A stretch of 37,221 nt of DNA from Bacteroidia bacterium (GTDB lineage Bacteria; Bacteroidota; Bacteroidia; Bacteroidales; VadinHA17): assembly GCA_026391555.1 (NCBI GenBank), contig JAPLEB010000046.1, positions 1 to 37,221 on the forward strand. Direction: 5' to 3'. A model generated the notes under the pieces. The model was not told where the DNA came from. It did not search any database and saw only the letters and a program-made list of their open reading frames with translations. Shown here one piece after another: positions 1 to 8,113 of this stretch (its first letter is position 1; the number at the start of each line of letters is the position of its first letter). A program made the position numbers and the translations under genes.

Positions 1-226
1 CTGCTTACATGTGTATATATCTCGGTGGTCCTGCTGCTCTTGTGTCCCAGTAATTCCTGAATATACCTTATATCCAACCCTCCTTCATGCAAATGCGTGG
101 CGTAACTGTGCCTCAGACTATGAACTCCTACATCTTTCTTCTTTACAATTACTTCAACTCCCCTTGAATAAAAATAATCCGATAACGAGTCAACTGCCAG
201 TTGAGTTATTGCCTGTAAACACAAAA
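1..226 (-). pseudogene. C-terminal remnant of a tyrosine recombinase (phage/XerD-type integrase), running off the left edge
   Basis: Read on the minus strand, this stretch encodes a protein segment with the second catalytic box of tyrosine recombinases: [11 protein letters not shown] (H-x-x-R), then ELLGHKSS (the later His), then EIYTHVS, whose Tyr is the expected nucleophile. These residues act in site-specific DNA strand exchange. The N-terminal core-binding domain and the first catalytic Arg are absent. The reading frame is open up to the tRNA terminator but has no convincing start codon. The segment before HSLRHS (roughly [16 protein letters not shown]) looks internally shortened compared with intact relatives, so I call it a remnant. 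The last residues lie beyond position 1. It sits directly downstream of tRNA-Leu, a common target of integrating elements, so it may be the scar of an excised or decayed island. An intact gene split by the window edge is less likely, because the missing part would lie on the tRNA side. Confidence 0.7.
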
Positions 227-260
227 GCCATCTCTTAGTAATCAAAGAGTTGGCTTTTTT
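227..260. terminator. Bidirectional hairpin terminator downstream of tRNA-Leu
   Basis: The arms GCCATCTCTT (227-236) and AAGAGTTGGC (245-254) pair over ten positions with one T-T mismatch around an 8-nt loop. On the plus strand six T follow (255-260). On the minus strand, the direction of tRNA-Leu, the arm is followed by CTTTTGTGTTT. It most likely ends tRNA-Leu transcription just past its 3' end. Confidence 0.6.
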
Positions 261-264
261 AATG

Positions 265-348
265 TACCCGGAGCCGGGATCGAACCGGCACAGCATTGCT
301 GCCACTGGTGTTTGAGACCAGCGCGTCTACCAATTCCGCCATCCGGGC
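265..348 (-). tRNA. tRNA-Leu (anticodon CAA)
   Basis: The minus strand folds as a class II tRNA of 84 nt. The acceptor stem GCCCGGA pairs with TCCGGGT (first pair G-U), followed by discriminator A. The anticodon stem CTGGT/ACCAG encloses the loop CTCAAAC, giving anticodon CAA, which reads UUG leucine codons. A long variable arm and the T-loop motif GGTTCGATCC are visible, as expected for tRNA-Leu. The 3' CCA is not encoded (the next bases are CATT). A weak -7-like TATTTTCG lies at 366-373. Confidence 0.93.
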
Positions 349-430
349 TTCTCAAGACAGGACTGCGAAAATAGAAAAAACTTTTGTCTTTTTACTTTTG
401 TCTTTTGTCTTAAATCCTTAAAACCCACCC

Positions 431-478
431 CTAGCCCCCCGCCGAAGCGGGGCAGGCTCTCCTGGGAGGGGAACTCTT
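431..478 (-). repeat. GC-rich palindromic repeat overlapping the 3' end of dxs
   Basis: This short segment is much richer in G and C than its surroundings. It contains the hairpin CCCCGC-cgaa-GCGGGG, followed by CTCC...GGAG pairing around CTGGGA. It provides the last 14 or so codons and the stop of dxs (residues SSPPRRACPASAGG), which are not conserved DXS sequence. It looks like a dispersed intergenic repeat that has been read into the gene. Confidence 0.5.
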
Positions 479-2371
479 AAGAAGCATCTCCCTTATCGCA
501 ATTTCAATCCCCTCAGCATCAAACCCGCACTCCCTCTGCAGCTCGTCCTGAGTTCCATGCTCAACAAAATAGTCGGGAATACCGAGCCGCCTGACTTCGG
601 AGTTGTAGCCGTTGTCGGCCATGAATTCTATTATTGCACTTCCAAATCCTCCTTTAAGAATTCCGTCTTCAACAGTAATTATATGGGTGAAATTTTTAAA
701 AACGGTATGAAGTACATTCTTGTCAAGAGGAGCTACAAACCTCATGTCAAAGTGGGCAATTGATATGTTCTCTTTTGCAATTTTTTTGACAATTGAAGCT
801 ACAACATTGCCAGGGTGCCCTATAGTTAAAATTGCCAGTTCATTTCCTTCGCTTATCTGTCGGGCTTTTCCGATCTCTATCTCCTGGAATGGCTTTTCCC
901 AGTCGGTATACATGCCACGTCCACGCGGATAACGGATTGAGAATGGAAAACTGTTTTTCTCAAGCTGAGCTGTATACATCAGGTTCCTCAGTTCAATCTC
1001 ATCCATCGGAGCAGTTACAATCATATTGGGAATGCTGCGCATAAACGCCATATCGAAAAATCCATGATGTGTTGCACCATCGGCGCCGACAAGGCCGCCT
1101 CTGTCAACACACAGCACTACATGAAGATTTTGCAGGGCTACATCGTGTATTATCTGGTCGTATGCCCTCTGGATAAATGATGAATAGATATTACAATATG
1201 GGATCATACCCTGAGTGGCAAGCCCCGCAGAGAATGTAACTGCATGCTGTTCCGCAATTCCTACATCGAATGTTCTTTCCGGCATCTCCTTCATCATAAT
1301 GCTTAAGGAGCTACCGGTCGGCATGGCCGGCGTGATACCGGTTATCTTATCGTTCAACTTTGCAAGCTCAAGAATTGTTCTTCCGAAAACCTCCTGGTAA
1401 GTAAGCGGGGTATCGCTATTTGAAGCATGGATTATCTCTCCGGTTTCCTTGTCGAACTTGCCCGGAGCATGGAATGTAGTCTGGTTTTCTTCGGCCTGCT
1501 TAAAACCTTTACCTTTAACAGTAACGCAATGAAGAAGTTTTGGCCCGGGGATATTCTTCAGGTCTTCAAGTACTTTTGTCAGATGCAGCAGATCGTGCCC
1601 ATCGATAGGCCCGAAATACCTGAAATTCAACCCTTCAAAAAGATTGCTTCTGTCGAGGATGGTGCTTTTGAATCCAGCTTCAAGCTGGGCAGCCAGTGTC
1701 CGTGCATTTGGTCCGAGTTTCCCGAATGCTCCCAGCATATTCCACATCCTGTCCTTGAACTTGTTATACGTTTTACTGGTTGTAATGTCGAGGAGATATT
1801 CCTTGAGAGCGCCGACATTGGCATCGATTGCCATATTGTTATCATTAAGTATCACAAGGATATCTGACTTTCCTATACCTGCATTATTGAGACCTTCGAA
1901 AGCCTCACCTGCCGTCATAGCACCATCGCCGATAACGGCGACAACATGCCTGGTTTCTCCTTTAAGCCGGGCAGCACGAGCCATACCAAGGGCTGCTGAA
2001 ATGGATGTGGATGAATGACCGGTTCCAAATGCGTCATACACACTCTCAGCCATTTTGGGAAAGCCGCTTATCCCCTTATATTTTCTGTTCGTGGAGAAAT
2101 TATCCCGCCTTCCTGTAAGAATTTTGTGCCCGTAAGCCTGGTGCCCCACATCCCAGATGATCTTATCGTAAGGTGTATTAAACACATAGTGAAGAGCTAC
2201 AGTTAATTCAACAACACCAAGGCTGGCTCCGAAATGCCCCGGGTTGTTGCAGACAACATCTATAATGAACTGACGGAGTTCCGAACTCACCTGCATAAGG
2301 TCGGACGGATCGAGTTTCCTGAGATCTTCAGGAGTTGATATTTTAAAGAGTAAATTCTCTTCCTTGTTCAT
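431..2371 (-). CDS. dxs: 1-deoxy-D-xylulose-5-phosphate synthase
   Basis: DXS condenses pyruvate with glyceraldehyde 3-phosphate, using thiamine diphosphate, to make 1-deoxy-D-xylulose 5-phosphate, the first step of the cytosolic MEP isoprenoid pathway. Visible landmarks, in order: GHQAYGHKILTGRRD, the ThDP/Mg motif GDGAMTAGEAFEGLNNAG with downstream NDNNMAID, the transketolase-type pyrimidine domain with VGIAEQHAVTFSAGLA, DRGGLVGADGATHHG, and the C-terminal transketolase domain. Length from this start is 646 aa, slightly longer than usual (about 620-640) because the last 14 residues come from a GC-rich repeat. An upstream in-frame ATG at 2410 would add 13 residues, but it lies above the -7 promoter box at 2399-2406, so the ATG at 2371 (MNKEENLL) is preferred. 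It is divergent from the OmpA-like gene. Confidence 0.96.
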   Translation of the reverse strand: MNKEENLLFKISTPEDLRKLDPSDLMQVSSELRQFIIDVVCNNPGHFGASLGVVELTVALHYVFNTPYDKIIWDVGHQAYGHKILTGRRDNFSTNRKYKGISGFPKMAESVYDAFGTGHSSTSISAALGMARAARLKGETRHVVAVIGDGAMTAGEAFEGLNNAGIGKSDILVILNDNNMAIDANVGALKEYLLDITTSKTYNKFKDRMWNMLGAFGKLGPNARTLAAQLEAGFKSTILDRSNLFEGLNFRYFGPIDGHDLLHLTKVLEDLKNIPGPKLLHCVTVKGKGFKQAEENQTTFHAPGKFDKETGEIIHASNSDTPLTYQEVFGRTILELAKLNDKITGITPAMPTGSSLSIMMKEMPERTFDVGIAEQHAVTFSAGLATQGMIPYCNIYSSFIQRAYDQIIHDVALQNLHVVLCVDRGGLVGADGATHHGFFDMAFMRSIPNMIVTAPMDEIELRNLMYTAQLEKNSFPFSIRYPRGRGMYTDWEKPFQEIEIGKARQISEGNELAILTIGHPGNVVASIVKKIAKENISIAHFDMRFVAPLDKNVLHTVFKNFTHIITVEDGILKGGFGSAIIEFMADNGYNSEVRRLGIPDYFVEHGTQDELQRECGFDAEGIEIAIREMLLKSSPPRRACPASAGG

Positions 2372-2398
2372 TAGGGGATGATTAAAAAATATATCAGG

Positions 2399-2406
2399 CA
2401 AATATA
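2399..2406 (-). promoter_or_regulatory. Candidate Bacteroidota -7 box for dxs
   Basis: The minus strand reads TATATTTG, an exact TAnnTTTG match, 27 nt upstream of the preferred dxs ATG at 2371. No good -33 TTG at the usual spacing was seen, so this rests on the -7 box and its position. Confidence 0.4.
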
Positions 2407-2453
2407 ACAATTATTATTCCCGGGTGTTTGCTTAAGCATCCGGGGGATTTTCT

Positions 2454-2461
2454 TATTTTTG
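2454..2461 (+). promoter_or_regulatory. Candidate -7 box for the OmpA-like gene
   Basis: TATTTTTG matches TAnnTTTG. A possible -33 TTTG lies at 2427-2430, 23 nt upstream, slightly farther than ideal. The box is 71 nt before the ATG at 2533, implying a leader of about 60 nt. Confidence 0.3.
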
Positions 2462-2532
2462 TTTCGAAATTTACCGTTCAGATAACAATTTTTGAGCAGA
2501 TTGGTTGTTATATTATTAATTAATTCGAAATC

Positions 2533-3546
2533 ATGAATAAGTCAATTTTTTTCGTACTGGGTTCTATCGTCTTGGTAATATCTTCTGTATCATGTGTCTC
2601 AGGCAAAAAGTTCAGTAGTTTACAGGATACAAGCAAGCAATTTATGAATGAAAGGGATGCTTTCAAGGCGGACAACATCGGATTGGAGATGAAAAACAGG
2701 GAGCTTGAGGCAAAGCTTGCCACGCTTGAAAAGGAAACAGCTACTGTAAAGCAGGATATTATAACTGCGCTAAGCGCCCGCGACAAAGCCGTTGAAGATT
2801 TTAATAAAATTTCAGCTAAATACAACGAATTACTAAATGCCCAGGAAGGTCTGATTAAGGGAAATGTTAAGGAGACTCAAAAGTTGATTACAGAATTGCA
2901 GGCAGCACAGGAAAACCTTCAGAAGAAGGAGGATCTTCTGCGTCAGCTTGAACAGACGCTCGATTCTAAAAAGGCTTCGCTTGATGAGCTTACCTTTGAA
3001 CTTGAAAAAAGGAACGCAAGAATGGTTGAGCTTGAAAACATACTTGATGCACAGAAAAAAATTGTCCAGGATCTTAAGAATAAAGTATCTGAAGCTCTTC
3101 TCGGATTTGAAAATAATGGACTTACGATCACCATGAAGAATAGTAAGGTATATGTCTCTCTTGATGAGAAACTACTGTTTAAATCGGCCAGCTGGGATAT
3201 TGATGCCAACGGAAAAAATGCCTTAAAAAAGCTGGCAGGGGTGTTGGAGAAAAATCCGGATATTCAAATTACGATCGAGGGGCATACAGACAATGTTCCA
3301 TATAACCCCGGGAGTGGCCAGTTGAAGGACAACTGGGATTTGAGTGTCAAAAGAGCCACAACAGTTGTGCGGGTGCTGCTTGAGGGATCAAAGATTGATG
3401 CCAGGCGGTTAACTGCATCAGGAAGAAGTGAGTATTTACCTATTGATGACGGTAGTACTCCGGATGCACGTCAGAAGAACAGAAGAACTGAGATCATTCT
3501 TACACCGGATCTGACGGAGTTGTATAAGCTTATAGATAAATATTAG
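2533..3546 (+). CDS. OmpA/MotB-type peptidoglycan-associated lipoprotein with long coiled coil
   Basis: This is predicted to be an envelope-anchoring protein of 337 aa. Residues 1-21 form a lipoprotein-type signal (hydrophobic stretch ending SSVSC, C21 as probable lipidated Cys; the lipobox is loose, as is common in Bacteroidota). Residues about 40-190 are heptad-rich and charged, a long coiled coil. Residues about 195-325 are an OmpA C-terminal domain, with EGHTDNVP at 249-256 (D253), NWDLSVKRA at 267-275 (R274), ASGRSEYLPI and RQKNRRTEI. Asp and Arg in these motifs bind meso-diaminopimelate of peptidoglycan in characterised OmpA-like domains. It therefore probably links the outer membrane to the cell wall. 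It is divergent from dxs, and its stop codon overlaps the stop of the convergent gene at 3543. The exact cellular role is unknown. Confidence 0.85.
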   Translation: MNKSIFFVLGSIVLVISSVSCVSGKKFSSLQDTSKQFMNERDAFKADNIGLEMKNRELEAKLATLEKETATVKQDIITALSARDKAVEDFNKISAKYNELLNAQEGLIKGNVKETQKLITELQAAQENLQKKEDLLRQLEQTLDSKKASLDELTFELEKRNARMVELENILDAQKKIVQDLKNKVSEALLGFENNGLTITMKNSKVYVSLDEKLLFKSASWDIDANGKNALKKLAGVLEKNPDIQITIEGHTDNVPYNPGSGQLKDNWDLSVKRATTVVRVLLEGSKIDARRLTASGRSEYLPIDDGSTPDARQKNRRTEIILTPDLTELYKLIDKY

Positions 3547-5102
3547 GGTGTCTTTTCAGAGAATTCCTGCAACCTCATATTCATATTCTTAAGAGCCTGG
3601 AGCAGATTATCTTCAGGCCGGAGGAAATCCTGATTTCCCCAGAACAGAGGGTCATAACTGTTTATAGTCTTTGAGAATATTGAATGAACAGGGGCAAGTT
3701 CTTCCTTTTCAAACCTTGTTACATTTTTTAACTCAATTTCAGTAATAGCCAGCTCAAAGAAAACACTGAATTGGGTATTAAAAAGTTTTTTCTTCTGATT
3801 TGAAGAAAATACCAGGTCACCCCTGACATGGCTTAAAAAATATCTGTCATTCATTTTCCGGTAACTTACAGAATACTTTACTGATACAGGCCATGTATTA
3901 AATCCACGGGAGGAATTTGAAACAAAAGAATCTTTCATTTTATGTATTAATGACTGGTTGAGTTCAAATTCAGCATGAAGGATACCATAGTCAGCAGTAT
4001 TGATATATATTGTTCCTTTATATAGTGGCATATCAACATCTTCACGCTGCTCAAACTCAATTGCATAGGCTGCCTCATCATCGTAGGTGACTATATCTGT
4101 CATCCTGTAACTGTAGTCAGTCATGCTTTCACTTGTGAGAAAATCAAAAATGTTTTTTGCCCCGTCAAGTTCAAGGCATGTGCTTAATCCGGCTTTAAGT
4201 CTGACAGCCAGTGTATCGCTGAGGTCAGTATTTTCAATTTTCCTGCTTTTATATACTTTAATCTGATCACTTAAAAGAGTACCCGAATATGCGCTTTTGT
4301 ATACCTGTAATATTGCTTCAGAATAGGTCTGAAGTTCATGTTTTTTCAAAACGCCTTCCCTGTAAAAACCTGTCAATAAAGCAGGTGTTCTACCATAATT
4401 GTGAGGTATTGCCAACCTTGCTTTGGAAATGAGCTCCTGAGGTATCTGATTTCTGATTATGATCTCAGGGATGGAAATAAATTCTCTCTTCATCGAAATT
4501 GTGAAGTTATTGCCAAGGGCTTGCTTAACAGGCATTTCTCTGCCGAAATATCCGAGATATGAAACGGAAAGAGTGTCATTTACGAGATGGGGTGTGATTT
4601 TTAGTCCGAATTCACCGTTATTATTCGATACAGTCCCTCTTCCTGTATTCTTTAATCCTATTGTTGCAAAAGGCAAAGGCTCGAGTGTCTCATCATCAAC
4701 AATTACCCCGGTAATATAATTTACTTCCCCCGCGGATAATGAATCCACCGGTTGTGAAGGGGGCTTCTCTGCACGTGAAATAATGATATACTTATTGATT
4801 ACTGAAAAAACAAGGGAGTCATTCCCAAGGATGCTATCCAGAACGACAGCAAGCTTTGTATCCCTGAAAGTCATCTCTGTCTTTTTCTCAGCATCAATAA
4901 TGCGGCTGTCATAAGTAAAATTATAACCGGTTTGCCTGGTTATAATGTCAAGTGCATTTCCTGTTTTTACTATACCCGTCCTGAAGGTAAAAGTTGAGTC
5001 AAGAATACTTCGCTGGCAATCTGTTCTCTGCGGCAGGATCAGTAAAAACAACAATGCAATGGCCGGGTATCTTTTAAATATAAAGCCATTGATCGGTAAC
5101 AT
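3543..5102 (-). CDS. Secreted STN + CarboxypepD_reg-like domain protein (sigma/FecR-linked, no TonB barrel)
   Basis: This 519-aa protein has an N-terminal hydrophobic export signal (about residues 11-29). Next comes an STN-like domain (about 38-110, with NALDIITRQTGYNFTYD and VINKYIIISR), then a CarboxypepD_reg-like beta-sandwich (about 129-205, with GVIVDDETLEPLPFATI and SYLGYFGRE). A roughly 300-residue C-terminal region resembles that of the 435-aa protein at 6657-7964. The STN domain is the periplasmic signalling module that contacts FecR-type anti-sigma factors in FecA-like receptors. No beta-barrel of receptor size follows, which is unusual. It is the last gene of the unit after sigma and FecR, with only 15 nt between it and fecR. 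The inference is that it is the input or an output of that regulatory pair. Molecular function is unknown. Confidence 0.75.
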   Translation of the reverse strand: MLPINGFIFKRYPAIALLFLLILPQRTDCQRSILDSTFTFRTGIVKTGNALDIITRQTGYNFTYDSRIIDAEKKTEMTFRDTKLAVVLDSILGNDSLVFSVINKYIIISRAEKPPSQPVDSLSAGEVNYITGVIVDDETLEPLPFATIGLKNTGRGTVSNNNGEFGLKITPHLVNDTLSVSYLGYFGREMPVKQALGNNFTISMKREFISIPEIIIRNQIPQELISKARLAIPHNYGRTPALLTGFYREGVLKKHELQTYSEAILQVYKSAYSGTLLSDQIKVYKSRKIENTDLSDTLAVRLKAGLSTCLELDGAKNIFDFLTSESMTDYSYRMTDIVTYDDEAAYAIEFEQREDVDMPLYKGTIYINTADYGILHAEFELNQSLIHKMKDSFVSNSSRGFNTWPVSVKYSVSYRKMNDRYFLSHVRGDLVFSSNQKKKLFNTQFSVFFELAITEIELKNVTRFEKEELAPVHSIFSKTINSYDPLFWGNQDFLRPEDNLLQALKNMNMRLQEFSEKTP

Positions 5103-5117
5103 TTTTCAGCGTGTGAG

Positions 5118-6110
5118 CTATTTTTTTGCCAGATGGTAAACACTGCCATCTTTTGTATAACTAAGGTTAAAGCTAACACAAATTAAACGAATTATTGTTT
5201 CCTGAGATTGATTATCAATCGAAGATGTCCATGTATTTTCAAGTATAATGGGATCGTCGGCTACAATATCCATATTGTAAACTTTTTTAACTTCGTTGAA
5301 TACAACACCAAGTTTTTGTCCGTTATAAACAAGCAGGCCTGTATTCCACGCAAGGTAGTTTGGATTCTTATTAATCGTTTTTCCGGATATTTTCAAATCC
5401 ATTGTGCCTACAAACCCGGGGTTAAGGAGCATGGATTGTGATCCTGAATTATCGGAAAGCATCACTTCCCCTGTTTTTACATATACCTCAACTGCTGATT
5501 CATAATTTTTAGTAATGACATTGAATGATGTCCCCACTACTTTTACCCTCGCATTTCCGGCATCTACAATAAATGGTTTAGAAGCATCGGCTGTAACTTC
5601 GAAGAAAGCTTCTCCTGTAAGTTTTACATCCCTGCTGTGTTTCCCGAAATTTGCATGGTAGCTGAATTCAGAATTGCGGTTAAGAAATATTTTACTTCCA
5701 TCGGGAAGTGCAACCTGAAGATTCTTCTGATCATTACCGGCAGTCACAGTGATTTTTTTGCTGAAGGTAACGGTGTTATTCAGGTAAACAACTGTTAGCC
5801 CGAGACTTAATATAATAAGAGCCACTGCTGCAACTCTCATAAAAGTATTTCTCACGGGTGGACTATTGCTTGTTTTGAGTCCATTTTCATTAAGCCTTGC
5901 ATAAACATTATTCCAGGCCTGGTCAACATTTATTTTCTTTTCACTACTCATATTACTTAACTCTTTCCATTGTTTCCCGGTATTATAAATGTCTTCAGAC
6001 ATAAACCGGTTGAGGAGATCAGTCGGTTCACTCTTTTCGTCTGAAAGGAGTGATGCAAGTTCCTTCCACTCCTTATCAGTAAAACTCTCTATCTTCTTCA
6101 TCTCTTTCAT
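5118..6110 (-). CDS. FecR-family anti-sigma factor
   Basis: This 330-aa inner-membrane regulator is predicted to hold the adjacent ECF sigma factor inactive until a periplasmic signal arrives. The cytoplasmic N-terminal part (1-88) is followed by a single transmembrane helix (about 91-112). Next is the FecR domain (about 120-218, with LPDGSKIFLNRNSEFSY, GEAFFEV and VVGTSFNV) and a C-terminal DUF4974-type domain (about 258-328), the STN-contacting region in known relatives. Its ATG overlaps the sigma stop codon by 4 nt (ATGA), so the two are probably translationally coupled. A second Met at residue 4 is an alternative start. It is followed by an STN-domain protein rather than a SusC/FecA receptor. 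Confidence 0.93.
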   Translation of the reverse strand: MKEMKKIESFTDKEWKELASLLSDEKSEPTDLLNRFMSEDIYNTGKQWKELSNMSSEKKINVDQAWNNVYARLNENGLKTSNSPPVRNTFMRVAAVALIILSLGLTVVYLNNTVTFSKKITVTAGNDQKNLQVALPDGSKIFLNRNSEFSYHANFGKHSRDVKLTGEAFFEVTADASKPFIVDAGNARVKVVGTSFNVITKNYESAVEVYVKTGEVMLSDNSGSQSMLLNPGFVGTMDLKISGKTINKNPNYLAWNTGLLVYNGQKLGVVFNEVKKVYNMDIVADDPIILENTWTSSIDNQSQETIIRLICVSFNLSYTKDGSVYHLAKK

Positions 6111-6643
6111 TGTTCTGTTAATTCTTTCCGGAATTCTTTAAGTGCCCGTCCCATGTTCGATTCAACTGTTTTTACCGAGACAGATAATTTTTCGGCAATC
6201 TCGGCATATTTCAGTCCTTCAAACCTGCTCATGTAAAAAATCTTCCCGCATCTTTCAGGTAGTTTTTCCAGTATCCTGGTTATTTTTGCCTGCAGCTCCT
6301 TGTAATGGAGGATGTCTGACGGGTTTTCCTGACTTTCTGATTGCCGGTATGACATCTCTTCTGCATGCCGCTCAACAACCCTGTTATGTTCGATATGATG
6401 CAGGCATCTGTTGTGGACCGACCTGAAGAGATAACCATTTAAAGAACTTTCAATTTTTATTTTTTCCTTGTCCTGCCAGAGTCTGAAAAACAGATCCTGT
6501 ACAATTTCTTCAGCAGTATCATGATCTTTTATCAGAGTCTTCGCATATCGTACCAGGGAAACATAGGAGGATCTGAAAAGCAACTCAAACTGACCAACAT
6601 CACCTTGTCTTATCCTCGCTATTATCTCAGTATCCCTGATCAT
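6107..6643 (-). CDS. ECF-type RNA polymerase sigma-70 factor
   Basis: This 178-aa sigma factor redirects RNA polymerase to a small regulon. Region 2 is visible (ELLFRSSYVSLVRYAK through AEEIVQDLFFRLW and the following LNGYLFRSVHNRCLHH). Region 4 is a helix-turn-helix (LPERCGKIFYMSRFEG, YAEIAEKLSVSVKTVES). The length and two-domain layout fit the FecI-like/Bacteroidota ECF group. It starts 13 nt after the stop of the upstream CarboxypepD_reg gene and overlaps fecR by 4 nt, so it sits inside a single transcription unit. It is presumably controlled by the FecR protein encoded next to it and may autoregulate the unit. The target promoters cannot be read from the window. Confidence 0.95.
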   Translation of the reverse strand: MIRDTEIIARIRQGDVGQFELLFRSSYVSLVRYAKTLIKDHDTAEEIVQDLFFRLWQDKEKIKIESSLNGYLFRSVHNRCLHHIEHNRVVERHAEEMSYRQSESQENPSDILHYKELQAKITRILEKLPERCGKIFYMSRFEGLKYAEIAEKLSVSVKTVESNMGRALKEFRKELTEQ

Positions 6644-6656
6644 TGATCAAATCTTT

Positions 6657-7964
6657 TTATTTTTCCTGTTCCCTATCGCTAAACTTAAGCTTTCTGTTAA
6701 GTCTGCGAATTGCTGATTCGATACTCTGGTCGGGTTCAATTACATTATAATCTCCCCAGAATTCCGAATCAGTAAACGCACTGACTTTTTCAGAAAACAC
6801 ATCCGTGTACCTAATCTTATCTTTCCCTGCAAATTTAATAACTTCCTGGTCAGTACGGTCAGTTACTGCTATTTCTGACATGGTAGTATAATAAGTGTTG
6901 AAGAGTTTTTTCTTCCAGTCGACCTTAAATCTGACTTCAGCTCTTGAGTAGGCAAAATGCCATTTGCCATCCTGTTCGCGGTATTTGGTTCTGTATGTTG
7001 CAACTTCCGGGGTTACTTTCATCCCAAGCGGTTTTTTCCTGATAAAGATTGACGATACTGCTTCTTTGTCCGACAGGTTGAATCCGAACTCCACTTCAGT
7101 AATGGCATAAGAATCCATTTCAATATATAAACTGCCCATAAACAATGGCATGTCTACCGATGGTTTTTGAATGAAGTCAACTACATAATGAGGTTTGTTA
7201 TCGATTTCAATAACACTTGTCAGAGAATAGTTATAATATTGCATTGCTTCTTTAGTCAGAACGGATTCAGAGTTTTTAGCAATATCAAGTTGCATAACGC
7301 TGACCGGGCCGCCCTGAAGCTTAAATAATACTGTATCCATTTTCTCGACATCAGCGCTTTTTCTTCCTTTATATATCCTGGCGCCGTCAAAGCGAAGATC
7401 ATTGTTATATGGCGCTTTAAAAATCTCAACAACAGCTTCTCCTATCGATACATAGGTGCGGTTTTTTCTGATAGTCTCCCTGTAGAATGCTGTCATAAGG
7501 TTTGGTACCGGCTCATAATTTTTACCTATACTGGCGATTGCTTTTTCGACGATATCAACGGGATCCAAAGGTTTTACAATAATCTCTTTGATAGGAATGG
7601 GCGCTGATTCCATAGATATAACATTTTTGTAACCATTATCCCTCATGTCGCTTATCAGGATGGTCTTATTTTTAAATCCTAAAAAAGTGACTTCAAGATT
7701 TTTTGAAGTTATAGGTTCCCCAATTTTAAGAGTGAATTCTCCATCTATGTTTGTTACAATTGCAATATTGGATTCCTTTACGGCAACTGTTGCGAACACC
7801 AGTGGAGTACCTCTTTCAGCATCAACGACCTTTCCTTTAATTGTGATGTAATTCTGCTGATCGTTTTTTACCCTGCTGAAAAAATTCCGGGCAGATGCAG
7901 TCTGGGCAGTGAAGGCCAGCAGAAGAACTGCCGTAATAAGCGAAATGTGTTTAAACGTTTTCAT
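6657..7964 (-). CDS. Secreted CarboxypepD_reg-like domain protein, first gene of the sigma/FecR unit
   Basis: This 435-aa protein has a clear Sec signal peptide (KTFKHISLITAVLLLAFTA, cleavage likely after ASA near residue 25). A CarboxypepD_reg-like domain follows at about 41-118 (KGKVVDAERGTPLVFATV, TNIDGEFTLKIG, TFLGFKNK). The remaining 300 residues match the C-terminal half of the 519-aa protein at 3543-5102. Shared landmarks include VDMPLF/YxGxxYI, a KKKLFNT stretch and SxFWG near the end, so the two are paralogues; this one lacks the STN domain. It heads the four-gene minus-strand unit and is probably exported to the periplasm or outer membrane. The biochemical role is unknown; the CarboxypepD_reg module alone is a structural domain and not evidence of peptidase activity. 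Confidence 0.75.
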   Translation of the reverse strand: MKTFKHISLITAVLLLAFTAQTASARNFFSRVKNDQQNYITIKGKVVDAERGTPLVFATVAVKESNIAIVTNIDGEFTLKIGEPITSKNLEVTFLGFKNKTILISDMRDNGYKNVISMESAPIPIKEIIVKPLDPVDIVEKAIASIGKNYEPVPNLMTAFYRETIRKNRTYVSIGEAVVEIFKAPYNNDLRFDGARIYKGRKSADVEKMDTVLFKLQGGPVSVMQLDIAKNSESVLTKEAMQYYNYSLTSVIEIDNKPHYVVDFIQKPSVDMPLFMGSLYIEMDSYAITEVEFGFNLSDKEAVSSIFIRKKPLGMKVTPEVATYRTKYREQDGKWHFAYSRAEVRFKVDWKKKLFNTYYTTMSEIAVTDRTDQEVIKFAGKDKIRYTDVFSEKVSAFTDSEFWGDYNVIEPDQSIESAIRRLNRKLKFSDREQEK

Positions 7965-8113
7965 GGCGTTAATTTATTAAGTTAAAATTATCTTTCATTT
8001 ATTTATCGGATACTATTTTATTTTCATTTCAACACTATGACCTTTAAGATGATATTTTACCCTATTATTAAAGTGATATTTTTTCTTATCTTACTTCATT
8101 ATTTTATTTATCA

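Noticed and set aside
361-410. Tandem CTTTTGTCTT-like repeats between tRNA-Leu and dxs
   Set aside because: Short AT-rich low-complexity run without structure or coding content; no function can be argued.
1427-1867. 146-aa plus-strand frame inside dxs
   Set aside because: It is fully antisense to the conserved ThDP-binding part of dxs and has no protein-like pattern of its own.
2372-2410. Longer dxs start at 2410
   Set aside because: The extra codons overlap a TATATTTG promoter box and do not resemble the DXS N terminus.
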